Source of the DNA: JAWKHR01 sp041394725
GTDB lineage: Bacteria; Acidobacteriota; Vicinamibacteria; Vicinamibacterales; SCN-69-37
Direction: 5' to 3'
Assembly: GCA_041394725.1 (NCBI GenBank)
Contig: JAWKHR010000017.1
Coordinates: forward strand, 68,390-132,389
Length of the DNA stretch: 64,000 nucleotides
A program made the position numbers and the translations under genes. Shown one piece after another: positions 43,360 to 52,039 of the stretch; within the stretch, counting starts at the first letter, position 1, and each line of letters opens with the position of its first letter. Under the pieces are notes generated by a model. The model did not search any database. It was not told the origin of the DNA and saw only the letters and a program-made list of their open reading frames with translations.

Positions 43360-45813
43360 CTACCTGAGGTAGATCGGATTCCCGACCACCGTGATGCCGT
43401 CGGCGTCGCGGAGGTTGACGCGGACCCAGTCGCCGGGACGCACCGCGAGGTCGAACGCCACCATCGCGTCGTCACCGTCGAGCACGGGCGCGGTCGCCAA
43501 CGCGGGCTGACCGTTCCGGATCACGTCCACCCGCTGCCCCGACGCGCGGGTGGCCGAGACGCGGAAGCGCACGGTCCCCGACCCGCACGAGACGACCTCG
43601 CCCATGACGGCGCCAAGCGCCGGCGCGCTGAACCGCAGGTCCGGGCCGTCGGGACCGCGCGTCTTGATGAACACGCGCCCCGATCGCACGCCCGCCAGGA
43701 TCGCGGTCTCCGTCAGCGCCTCGGCGTAGACGACCGTCGTCGGCGTCCCGACCGCCGACCGCGAGCCGGTGGACGCGGCATGGTCGTCCCCGCCACCGAT
43801 GCCGGTGATCCGCGCGCCCTCGTTCAGCCGCGCGGCCCAGAACGGCTGGCCGGCGGTGGGACCGTCGAGCACCGATCCGTTGACCGCCTCGATCGCGTCC
43901 ACGCGCGTCCAGTCCGTGTCGGGCGCGCTCCAGCCGCAGCCCGTGCAGCGCTCCCCCGTCTCGCGCCCCGGGTGGTTGACCGAGATCAGCGCGCCGAGTG
44001 CGCCGACCTGATCGAGCAGGTCGTCCATCGTCCGGCCGCCGTCGCCGATCCGGAAGTCCACCACCTCGCCCGCGCCGTAGACGTTGGCGTGGCCGTAGAA
44101 GGTGGTGACCTCCTGGCCGCGGATGAGCAGCATCCGCGGATGGCGGAGCTGCGCCTCGGCCATCCCCTCGTAGTGGCTGATCGTGTTGTGGTCGGTGATC
44201 GCCAGGAAGTCGAGCCCGCGCCGCGCGCCCGCGTCCGCCACCTCGGCGACCGAGCACGGCCCGGCCGTGCCCGACGCGTCCAGGCAGCCGAAGCCGTCGC
44301 TGTGCATGGTGTGCGCGTGGAAGTCGCCCTGGTACCACCGCGGACTGGCGGCGTCGCCGGCCCCGCCGCGCTCCGGCGCGACGCCGCCGAGCGGCGAGGG
44401 CACATCCGCGCCCTCGGGCGTCAGGCGCACCGTCACCCGGTAGCGCGACGTCGTGCCGTCGCGGATGCTCGGCACCCCCATGAGCAGCCGCCACTGGCCG
44501 GGCCGGATCGGCCCGGGGCGGTAGGACGGCGTGGCGGCGTCCTCCGCGACGAAGAACCGCGACTTGCTCGTGCGGCTCGCGCCGATGAAACCCGCCGGAT
44601 CGATCAACCCGAACTCGATGGCGGTGCCGGCGTCGCGATCGGTGTAGCTCGTCTCCACGTCGATGCGCGCCGTGCCGGGCGGGACCACGAACGGCCGCTC
44701 GATCCATTTGAGCCGATCGGCCGGCGTGAGCGTGCCGTCGATCACGATCTCGGCCGGCGTACCGGCGCGCGGCCGCATCGCGTGCAGCACGCGGGAGAAC
44801 GACTCGTAGAGATCCGTCGCGACGTAGTCGACACCCGCCTCGATGGCGGCGCGCCAGCGCAGCTCCGCGGCCTCGATCGAGCCGAAGTTGTAGCCCGCCG
44901 ACCAGTCGTTGGCCTCGCGCGTCGCCTCGTCGCTGCCGTTGAGCGTCCACATGCGGACCCACAGACCGGCGTCGTGCGCGCCCTTCACGAGAGCGCCGAG
45001 GCGCGCGGCGTCCTCGGACGTCCACTGGCCGGCCTGGCGCTGGCCCCCGGCTTCGACGACGCCCCAGTTCGCGTTCCACCACCGGCGATAGTTCGTCGCG
45101 CGCGGGAACGGCGTCGCCGGCAGTGACGTCCAGAACCGTTCCGTGGCGGCCTCGCGGGTCTCGCCGGCGCCCACCGTCGGCGAGACGTGGACGGCGCCGA
45201 ACAGGCGCAGCCGCGCGCCGACCGGCACCTGGTCGTGGAACGACCGCTCCTGCTCGTCGGCCTCACCGGTCAGCACGAGCACCGGCTTGACGTCGAGCGG
45301 CGCGGGACGCGTGCCGTCAGCGGTGCGTACGGCCGTGGTGAGCCAGGACTCGTATCGGCCGAGCAGGTCCCACAGCGCGCGGTGATGCTCGGGCTCGTTG
45401 GACTTGAGATCCAGGTTCAGCGTGACCAGCGGCCAGTCGGACGAATCGCCGTCGCGGAGTGCCCGCTCGACGATCGGGCGGATGCGCTCGAAGAAGTACT
45501 GGTCGAGCGTCGGCTCGGTGCCGTCGAACGGCGCGCCGTGCGAGATTACCGACCGGCCGGGCCGGCCGTCCTCGCCCGGCTGCCAGACCAGGTCCTGTTC
45601 GATCGCGACGGGCACGCCGCCGGCGAGTGCGCGGTCGATCCGGTCCTCGAACCGGCCGTTGTAGGGATACGCGTTGTGCGCGTCGAGCGCCACGCGCGTG
45701 CCCGGGGCGATGGCCGTGGCCTGCCGCCCCGAGGCGGCAGGCACGGACAGCGCGACGGCGACGAGCGCGGCGGCGACGACGGCCCGGCGGCACCGGGTGT
45801 CGGGCTGACGCAT
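43360..45813 (-). CDS. secreted PLC-like phosphodiesterase/PHP metallohydrolase fusion
   Basis: Exported protein of 817 aa. A signal peptide covers about 1-31. Residues about 35-335 form a PI-PLC/GDPD-like TIM barrel (LDAHNAYPYNGR, VAIEQDLVW, VISHGAPF, and YVATDLYESFSR near its end). A beta-rich link follows, then a PHP domain at about 495-700 with YQGDFHAHTMHSDG, FLAITDHNTISHY and VNHPGRETGE, as in CehA/McbA-type hydrolases. The C-terminus (about 720-817) is an Ig-like beta domain. Both halves keep metal-binding residues. The ATG lies 4 bp after the TonB receptor stop (TAG-GGCG-ATG), so it is probably translated with it. Substrate is unknown; phosphodiesters are suggested by both domains. 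Confidence 0.8.
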   Translation of the reverse strand: MRQPDTRCRRAVVAAALVAVALSVPAASGRQATAIAPGTRVALDAHNAYPYNGRFEDRIDRALAGGVPVAIEQDLVWQPGEDGRPGRSVISHGAPFDGTEPTLDQYFFERIRPIVERALRDGDSSDWPLVTLNLDLKSNEPEHHRALWDLLGRYESWLTTAVRTADGTRPAPLDVKPVLVLTGEADEQERSFHDQVPVGARLRLFGAVHVSPTVGAGETREAATERFWTSLPATPFPRATNYRRWWNANWGVVEAGGQRQAGQWTSEDAARLGALVKGAHDAGLWVRMWTLNGSDEATREANDWSAGYNFGSIEAAELRWRAAIEAGVDYVATDLYESFSRVLHAMRPRAGTPAEIVIDGTLTPADRLKWIERPFVVPPGTARIDVETSYTDRDAGTAIEFGLIDPAGFIGASRTSKSRFFVAEDAATPSYRPGPIRPGQWRLLMGVPSIRDGTTSRYRVTVRLTPEGADVPSPLGGVAPERGGAGDAASPRWYQGDFHAHTMHSDGFGCLDASGTAGPCSVAEVADAGARRGLDFLAITDHNTISHYEGMAEAQLRHPRMLLIRGQEVTTFYGHANVYGAGEVVDFRIGDGGRTMDDLLDQVGALGALISVNHPGRETGERCTGCGWSAPDTDWTRVDAIEAVNGSVLDGPTAGQPFWAARLNEGARITGIGGGDDHAASTGSRSAVGTPTTVVYAEALTETAILAGVRSGRVFIKTRGPDGPDLRFSAPALGAVMGEVVSCGSGTVRFRVSATRASGQRVDVIRNGQPALATAPVLDGDDAMVAFDLAVRPGDWVRVNLRDADGITVVGNPIYLR

Positions 45814-45817
45814 CGCC

Positions 45818-48800
45818 CTAGAACCCGAACCGGACGGCAATCTGCATGATGCGGGGATCATACGCGTCGCTGATGACGCCGAAGTTCGACGATCCCCACG
45901 TGCCGTTCGGGTCCTTGTAGTTGACCCGGTTCAGCAGGTTGAACGCCTCCACCCGGACGTCGGCGAACCGCGCGCGGGCGAACGAGAACCGCTTGACCAG
46001 GCTCAGGTCCACGGTGAAGTAGCCGGGCCCCCAGGCGGAATTCCTGGGCGCGTTGCCGGGCGTGTTCACGGCCTGCAGCGCGTAGGCGGCCGCGTCCAGG
46101 TAGTGGAGCCGGTCGTTCGACGCGTCGGAATTCGCATTCGGATCGCCCACGAGGTCCGGCCGCAGCGAGCCACCGTTCCGGTTGAGGAAGCTGTACCGCT
46201 GGCCGGTGTTGGGATCCGTGCCGCTCGAGGCGAGCGTGACGTTGACGGGCAGGCCCGAACGCACGGTCCAGATGGTGGAGAGCTGCCAGCCGCCGATGAT
46301 CGCGTCGAGCACGGGCGACATGCCGCCGCCGACCGCGCGGTCACGGCCGATCGGCAGCTGCCACACCTCGGAGAGCGTGAACCGCTGCCGGGGGATCTGG
46401 CCGTTCGGTCCGCGCTCCCCGCGCAGGGCCTGGTCCACGTTACTCAGGTCCGGGTTGATCCGCAGCTGCACGCCGTTGGCGCCGGCGCCCCAGGCGCCGA
46501 TCTCGTCCTCGGCCCGCGCGTAGGTGTAGGACGCCAGCGCGTAGAACCCGCCCGACAGGCGGTGCTCCAGCTTGGCCTGGAGCGCATGGTACGACGACTG
46601 CCCCTCGGTGATGTTGTCGTCGATCTGCTGCCAGCCCGGGAACGGCCGGTTGGCCGGGACCGATCCGTCCTGGCCGAACTCGACCGTGTTGACCGGCACG
46701 TTCGCAAGCAGGTTCCGCGCGGCGTTGCCGACGTAGGCCAGCTCGACGGTCGTGTCGTTCGACACCAGCAGCTCGGTGGCGATGTTCCACTGCGTGATCC
46801 GCGCCGCCTGCTGGTTCCGCTCGCGGGCCTTGACGGACACGGTGGACGGGTCGTAGTTGCTCAGCAGGGTCGCCGGGAACGGATCCGACAGGCCGATGGG
46901 CGACGAGTTGCCGGTGCCGACGAGCGACGCCTGGATGAGCGCCGGGGGGTTGAGGGCGATGATGCCCTCGCTGCCCCGCATGTCCTCCATCGAGTAGAAG
47001 ACGCCGAACCCGCCGCGGACGACCAGGCGCTCGGGATCGGCCTGCCAGGCGAAGCCGAGCCGTGGCGCGAGGTTGTTCCGGTCCGGATCCATCAGATACT
47101 TGTCCGCGTCGCTCGCGAACACGAGCTGGCCGGTCGCGAAGTCGAAGTTCACGTTCTTGTTGTCGCCGGCACCGTAGTACGGCGTCGTGTACTCGTAGCG
47201 GAGCCCGAGGTTGAGCGTCAGGTCCGGCCGGACTTTCCAGTCGTCCTGGATGAAGCCGGCGTAGGACTGCTGCTCCCACTCGATGATCGGCAGCGTGGTC
47301 GCGGTGAGCGACCGCGGCAGGCCGAGCAGCAGGTCCGCGATGTCGTTGCCGGTGACCTGGCCGTTGAAGCTGTAGCCGGGCGTCCGTCGCACGATGTCCA
47401 CGAGCTCGTTGTGCTTGCGGCGCACCTCGACGCCCGTCCGCACCTGGTGCGCGCCGGTCGTCATCGTCAGCGTGTCGAGGAACTGCCACTGGCGCGGGTT
47501 CTGGTACTGCGGCCGGAAGTTGCGCGTGCCGAGGTCGTTGTAGTTGCTGAAGTCGATGAGGGGCAGGCCGCCGGTCGAATTCATGAAGTCCGGCAGGCCG
47601 ACGAAGCCGAACTCCGAGGCCGTGAGGTCGTTGGCCGTGGCGTGCGCGAAGCGCGAGTGCGTGCGGTTGTAGCCGCCGCGGGCCTCGTTGACCATGCGGG
47701 CCCCGACGATCTTCGTCCACGTCACGCCCAGACTCTGGTTGCGGTTGTACTGCTCGCCCTGGTTGCCGACGCCGTCGCCCAGGCCGTCGAAGATTGCGTC
47801 GCGGTTGATGGCCTGCTGCAGGAAGCTGTAGCGCACCATCACGCGGTCCGCCACGGTGGGCACCACGTCCGTCCGCAGGTCCAGCTTGTGCGTCCGCTCG
47901 TTGCCGGCGCGCTGGACGCCGTAGTTCTCGATTACGCGCCCCCCCGACGACGTGCGGCCGGGCAGGTTCGGCTCGGGAAACAGGTCGAGCAGCCTGGCGC
48001 CGAGCGGATCCCATCGGTCGCGCGGAATCGTGTTGCCGGCGAACGCCTGGCCGGTCGACGGGTCGGTGATCGCGCTCGCGAACACGCCGTTGCGCTGGTC
48101 GAGCGTCGGCACGGCCGTGAGGAAGGAGTCCGAGAAGTTGCGGCGGAAGCCCTCGTACGACGCGAAGTAGAACGCCTTGTTGCGCGCGATCGGCCCGCCG
48201 AGCGTGCCGCCCGTCTGGTGCCACTCGAGGTCGTCCTTCGGCGCGCCGATGAGCGCCGCGCGCCACGACCGGGCGGCCAGCGCCTTGTCGCGGTTGTAGT
48301 AGAACGCCGACCCGTGCGTGACGTTCGTGCCCGACTTGAGCGACACGTTCACCACCGCGCCGGCCGACCGGCCGAACTCGGCGGAGAAGCTGTTCGTCTG
48401 GACCTTGAACTCGCTGATCGCGTCCGGCGACGGCTGCACCACCTGCGCCGAGAGCGACTGGGCGTTCTGCGTGCCCTGGTTGTTGTCGAAGCCGTCGAGC
48501 ACGAAGTTGTTCTGCGTCTGGTAGTTGCCGTTCGCCACGAACCACCCGGGCCCGCGCGTCTCGACCGTCATCGTGCTGTTCGACGTGCCGGGCACCAGCA
48601 GCGCCAGTTCCGTGTAGCGGCGCGCCGCCAGCGGCAGCTCGACCGCGACGTCGCCCTTGATCACCTGTCCGATCGACCCTTCCTCGGTCTGGATGGCCGC
48701 GCTCCTCGCGACGACCTCCACCGTCTCGGCCGCCTGCGCGACGGCGAGGGTCACGGGCAGGAACCGCCGCTCGTTGACGTCGATCCGGACGTTGCTGACG

Positions 48801-49108
48801 TCGACCGCGCGGAAGCCCGACAACGTGACGTGCACCGTGTAGGTGCCGCGGGCAAGCGCCACGAACTGGGCGTAGCCGGTGGCGTCGCTGACCGCCGTCC
48901 GCCGGTCGTTGGTGGCGGCGTTGACGACCTCGACCGTGGCCCCTGGCACGACGGCGTCGCTGGGATCGGTGACCAGCACGCGCAGCGCGCCGGCGTCGGT
49001 CTGGGCGGACGCCGGCCTGGCGTTGGCGACGAGACCGAGGAGACAGGCAATGACAATCAGCGCGCCGCGGACACGCGGCGGCCGGCAGGCATGGGCAATC
49101 GATGACAT
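45818..49108 (-). CDS. Oar-like TonB-dependent receptor with carboxypeptidase-regulatory domain
   Basis: Outer-membrane receptor of 1096 aa. Signal peptide about 1-35. Residues about 37-115 form the CarboxypepD_reg domain (RVLVTDPSDAVVPGATVEVV, DATGYAQFVALARGTYTVHV). The plug (about 125-245) contains LPLAARRYTELALLVPG, and the barrel fills the rest, ending in an aromatic C-terminus (MQIAVRFGF) for BAM recognition. This Oar type is expanded in Acidobacteriota and is thought to bind or import large substrates. I favour the ATG at 49108 with GAGG 8 bp upstream over a GTG two codons earlier. It is coupled to the PLC/PHP gene downstream. Confidence 0.92.
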   Translation of the reverse strand: MSSIAHACRPPRVRGALIVIACLLGLVANARPASAQTDAGALRVLVTDPSDAVVPGATVEVVNAATNDRRTAVSDATGYAQFVALARGTYTVHVTLSGFRAVDVSNVRIDVNERRFLPVTLAVAQAAETVEVVARSAAIQTEEGSIGQVIKGDVAVELPLAARRYTELALLVPGTSNSTMTVETRGPGWFVANGNYQTQNNFVLDGFDNNQGTQNAQSLSAQVVQPSPDAISEFKVQTNSFSAEFGRSAGAVVNVSLKSGTNVTHGSAFYYNRDKALAARSWRAALIGAPKDDLEWHQTGGTLGGPIARNKAFYFASYEGFRRNFSDSFLTAVPTLDQRNGVFASAITDPSTGQAFAGNTIPRDRWDPLGARLLDLFPEPNLPGRTSSGGRVIENYGVQRAGNERTHKLDLRTDVVPTVADRVMVRYSFLQQAINRDAIFDGLGDGVGNQGEQYNRNQSLGVTWTKIVGARMVNEARGGYNRTHSRFAHATANDLTASEFGFVGLPDFMNSTGGLPLIDFSNYNDLGTRNFRPQYQNPRQWQFLDTLTMTTGAHQVRTGVEVRRKHNELVDIVRRTPGYSFNGQVTGNDIADLLLGLPRSLTATTLPIIEWEQQSYAGFIQDDWKVRPDLTLNLGLRYEYTTPYYGAGDNKNVNFDFATGQLVFASDADKYLMDPDRNNLAPRLGFAWQADPERLVVRGGFGVFYSMEDMRGSEGIIALNPPALIQASLVGTGNSSPIGLSDPFPATLLSNYDPSTVSVKARERNQQAARITQWNIATELLVSNDTTVELAYVGNAARNLLANVPVNTVEFGQDGSVPANRPFPGWQQIDDNITEGQSSYHALQAKLEHRLSGGFYALASYTYARAEDEIGAWGAGANGVQLRINPDLSNVDQALRGERGPNGQIPRQRFTLSEVWQLPIGRDRAVGGGMSPVLDAIIGGWQLSTIWTVRSGLPVNVTLASSGTDPNTGQRYSFLNRNGGSLRPDLVGDPNANSDASNDRLHYLDAAAYALQAVNTPGNAPRNSAWGPGYFTVDLSLVKRFSFARARFADVRVEAFNLLNRVNYKDPNGTWGSSNFGVISDAYDPRIMQIAVRFGF

Positions 49109-49221
49109 GGACACATCCTCACTGGACCGACCGGAGCCCGGGAGCCGAGCGGCTCCGGCGCGAATCCAGTGTCGGGTGAGGCTGCGACGACGGCCCGTCA
49201 GCCGTGCAAACTCGCCGTGAA

Positions 49222-49317
49222 GGGGTCAGGTCTTGGATCGCAGCCTCGCGGCGTGTGCGATCACAGAATCGTCATGACAGTTCTGTGATCGCGCACGCCG
49301 CGGGCTGTCCTGACCCC
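49222..49317. repeat. 96-bp inverted repeat with GGGGTCAGG ends
   Basis: Outer arms GGGGTCAGG (49222-49230) and its complement (49309-49317) are perfect. Inner arms 49247-49268 and 49281-49302 are 22 bp with one mismatch (left arm begins CGCGGCGTGTGCG). The loop is 12 nt. The right half is translated as the C-terminus of ChaN. Confidence 0.9.
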
Positions 49318-50220
49318 TACCCGATCGTGTACCAGGTAGTCGGCGCGGCGCCGGTCGTCGTCGGTCGGCGCGATCGTGTCGAGGTTCGCGACCGGCATCA
49401 TCGTGACGACGACGACGCGCTGCGCCGGCAGGCGCCGGCGCACGCGCTCGGCCGTGCCGAGGTGGAAGTCGCTGTGGAACGCGCCGTTGACGTGGACGAC
49501 CGCCGGCCGCTTCGCGCCCGCGGCCGCCGCCGTGTACGCGCCAGCGATCGACTCGGCCATCGTCTCGTCCTTGACGCACTGCGCCTGATAGAAGCGCTCG
49601 ACCATCTGGCGCTGCGCCGCCACCGTCTGCCCCTCGGCCGGATGGCCGCCCATCGCCTGGCCGAAGCGGTCGAAGTACTCCCCGTCGAGCGGACACTGCA
49701 GGTCGCGCGCGAACCAGCCGCGCTCGGCGTCCGGCTTGCCGGCCAGCACCCCCAGCCCCTCCTTCGAGATCTCGTTGGCGATCGGGCGCGGCACGTTCGC
49801 GGCGACGACGGACCACTGGTGCGCCATGGCGAAATCCACGAGCGGCTTGTAGTCCGTGTCGTAGCGCGGCCACGGACGCGCGCCCGCCAGAAACTCCTGC
49901 TCGGGCGTGTGCCCCATCAGGAAGTGCTCGAGCGGCTCCTGCACGTCGCGCTCGAACATCTCCAGCGACAGCACGAGATCTCCCCGTCGCCGCTGCAGGC
50001 CCTGCAGCACGGCCAGTTCCAGCCGGTGGGTGTTGGGGTCGTCGTGCTGCTCGCCGAGGAAGATCACGTCGGCCGACGCCAGGTCCGCCAGCATCGCCTC
50101 GAAGTCGGTCATCGTCCCGGTGCCGGTCGCCAGGACGCGTTCTGGCACGTACGCCGACTGCGCCGCCAGCACCACGGACGCGGCGCAGGCCATCAGGGTT
50201 CCCGCCAGTAGTCTCGACAC
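49261..50220 (-). CDS. ChaN-family haem-binding/iron-regulated protein
   Basis: Exported protein of 319 aa with a signal peptide (SRLLAGTLMACAASVVLAA). The ChaN hallmarks are VIFLGEQHDDPNTHRLELAV, the LSLEMFERDVQ helix and VVAANVPRPIANEI. The C-terminal half includes the HVNGAFHSDFHLG motif. Start is a GTG at 50220 with GGGGAGG upstream. The last roughly 19 residues are encoded by the right arms of the inverted repeat at 49222-49317, so the normal end is probably near YLVHDRVG. The known role of Campylobacter ChaN is haem-cofactor binding for iron uptake; a similar role here is inference. Confidence 0.82.
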   Translation of the reverse strand: MSRLLAGTLMACAASVVLAAQSAYVPERVLATGTGTMTDFEAMLADLASADVIFLGEQHDDPNTHRLELAVLQGLQRRRGDLVLSLEMFERDVQEPLEHFLMGHTPEQEFLAGARPWPRYDTDYKPLVDFAMAHQWSVVAANVPRPIANEISKEGLGVLAGKPDAERGWFARDLQCPLDGEYFDRFGQAMGGHPAEGQTVAAQRQMVERFYQAQCVKDETMAESIAGAYTAAAAGAKRPAVVHVNGAFHSDFHLGTAERVRRRLPAQRVVVVTMMPVANLDTIAPTDDDRRRADYLVHDRVGVRTARGVRDHRTVMTIL

Positions 50221-50287
50221 ACAGCCTCCCCGGACCCGGCCGCACCACGGTCCCGCCTCGCGGGCCCGCCTCACCGGCCGGTCCCCG

Positions 50288-51013
50288 TCATTCGTTCTCG
50301 AACTTCCGATGCAGCTGCACCGGCTCGGCGCGCCCCCGAATGCGGATGTTGACCGCCTCGACGAACACCGAGAACCCCATCGCGAAGTAGATGTAGCCCT
50401 TCGGGATGTGCGTGCCGAAGCCCTCGGCGATCAACGACACGCCAATCAGCAGCAGGAACGACAGCGCGAGAATCTTCAGCGTCGGATGCTGCTCGACGAA
50501 GGCGCTGATCGGCTCGGCCGCCACCATCATCACCAGGACGGCGGCGACGATGGCGGCCGCCATCACGCGGAGGTCGTCGACCATGCCGACCGCGGTGATG
50601 ACGGAGTCGAGCGAGAAGACCACGTCGAGCAGCATGACCTGCGCGATCACGCTCGCGAACGACGCGACGGCCTTCGCGCCGCCGTGCGACTCGCTCCCCT
50701 CGAGCTTGTCGTGGATCTCCCAGGTCGCCTTGCCGAGCAGGAACAGGCCGCCGCCGACCAGGATCAGGTCGCGCCCGGAGATCTCGCGACCGAACACCGC
50801 GAAGAGCGGCGCGGTGAGGCCGATGACCCAGGCGATCGAGAACAGCAGCGCCAGGCGCATCACCATCGCGGCCAGCAGCCCCACCCGGCGCGCGCGCTTC
50901 TGCTCGCCCTTCGGGAGCTTCCCCGACAGGATCGAGATGAAGATGATGTTGTCGACGCCGAGGACGATCTCGAGGAACGTCAGCGTGACGAGCGCGATCA
51001 GCAGTTCCGTCAT
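50288..51013 (-). CDS. TerC-family membrane protein
   Basis: Integral membrane protein of 241 aa with about seven helices. The TerC hallmark repeats are EIVLGVDNIIFISIL near the N-terminus and DVVFSLDSVITAVGM in the middle, each carrying the conserved Asp. The first periplasm-side loop is GKLPKGEQKRARRVG. The family is linked to manganese export and metal homeostasis in other bacteria (Alx/MeeY); a tellurite role is not implied. The ATG is 15 bp after the stop of the next minus-strand gene, so the two may share a transcript. Confidence 0.88.
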   Translation of the reverse strand: MTELLIALVTLTFLEIVLGVDNIIFISILSGKLPKGEQKRARRVGLLAAMVMRLALLFSIAWVIGLTAPLFAVFGREISGRDLILVGGGLFLLGKATWEIHDKLEGSESHGGAKAVASFASVIAQVMLLDVVFSLDSVITAVGMVDDLRVMAAAIVAAVLVMMVAAEPISAFVEQHPTLKILALSFLLLIGVSLIAEGFGTHIPKGYIYFAMGFSVFVEAVNIRIRGRAEPVQLHRKFENE

Positions 51014-51028
51014 CGGCGGCGCGACGCG

Positions 51029-51988
51029 CTACTTCACCAGCTCCATCGTCGTCGTCGTGCGCGTGGACGCGTCCATCGACAGGGTCGATCCGTCCGGCGC
51101 GGTCATCGACATCGTCATCGGCAGCGTCATGTGGCCGACCATCTTCACCACGCGGCCGAGCCGGTGATCGAACCAGGTCTCGGTGTCGCCGTTCCCGGCG
51201 CCCACGGTCACCGTCATCGGCAGGCCCCCCAGCCCGGCGCCACCGCCGCCCTCACCCGGCTTCACGGCGATGATCGACGTGATGTGCGCGACGTCGCGAC
51301 CGTCGAGTGGCACGAGGCCCGTGAACGTGTGCGTGCCGGTGAACGCGAGCGGAGCGAGCGGGTTCGGCACGGTCATCTGGTTCTGCCAGGTCTCGCCCTG
51401 GCGCACCGCCTTGCCGGGGAACGACTGGAACGACTGCGAGAACATCCCCTTCATCGCGTCGTCACTCATCAGGGTGTCGAGCCCCGAGCCGGGCATCGCG
51501 CCCTGCGGCATCGCGCCCTGCATGGCCTGCGACAGCGCCGACAGCCCCTCGACCTTCTCGACGCCACCGGTCGGCGTCAGCGTCACGGTCATCGACTTGC
51601 CGACCATCGCGTCGAACATCTTGCCGGCCTCGGCGATCACCGGATCGGACGCCTTCGTCGCCGCACTCGTGTCGTAGGCCATCGAGCCGGCGGGGCTGTT
51701 GACCACCATCCGGATCGACTCGAACGTCGCCTCGACGCGGGCGCTGGCGTCGGTGACGTCGCGGGCCGTCATCGTGTAGACCTGCCCCATGGTCGTGCCC
51801 ATCTGCATGTCGCCCATGGGCGTGCCGGTCATGGTGACCGCCGTCTCCTGCGTGAGCCGGTACCGCAGCGTCTCGTCCTTGTTCCAGTGGTAGCGCAGCG
51901 TGACGTCCTGCGCGAGCAGCACGGCACCGGCGATCACGACGGCCGCTACCGCGGCCACACCCCTCACGGACCGATGACCAGCAGCCAT
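51029..51988 (-). CDS. exported DUF6263-like protein
   Basis: Secreted protein of 319 aa. A signal peptide covers about 1-27 (GVAAVAAVVIAGAVLLAQ). The mature part is predicted all-beta, with a methionine-rich middle (MTGTPMGDMQMGTTMGQVYT) and a family-like DVTLRYHWNKDETLRYRLTQ start. This fits DUF6263, whose function is unknown. A GGAGGAGG Shine-Dalgarno precedes the ATG at 51988, so I reject a longer frame. The Met-rich stretch could bind metal, but this is only suggestive. Confidence 0.62.
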   Translation of the reverse strand: MAAGHRSVRGVAAVAAVVIAGAVLLAQDVTLRYHWNKDETLRYRLTQETAVTMTGTPMGDMQMGTTMGQVYTMTARDVTDASARVEATFESIRMVVNSPAGSMAYDTSAATKASDPVIAEAGKMFDAMVGKSMTVTLTPTGGVEKVEGLSALSQAMQGAMPQGAMPGSGLDTLMSDDAMKGMFSQSFQSFPGKAVRQGETWQNQMTVPNPLAPLAFTGTHTFTGLVPLDGRDVAHITSIIAVKPGEGGGGAGLGGLPMTVTVGAGNGDTETWFDHRLGRVVKMVGHMTLPMTMSMTAPDGSTLSMDASTRTTTTMELVK

Positions 51989-52039
51989 CGAAGACCTCCT
52001 CCCGGCAGCTTTCCGGGTGCACCGATTATGACAGGACAC

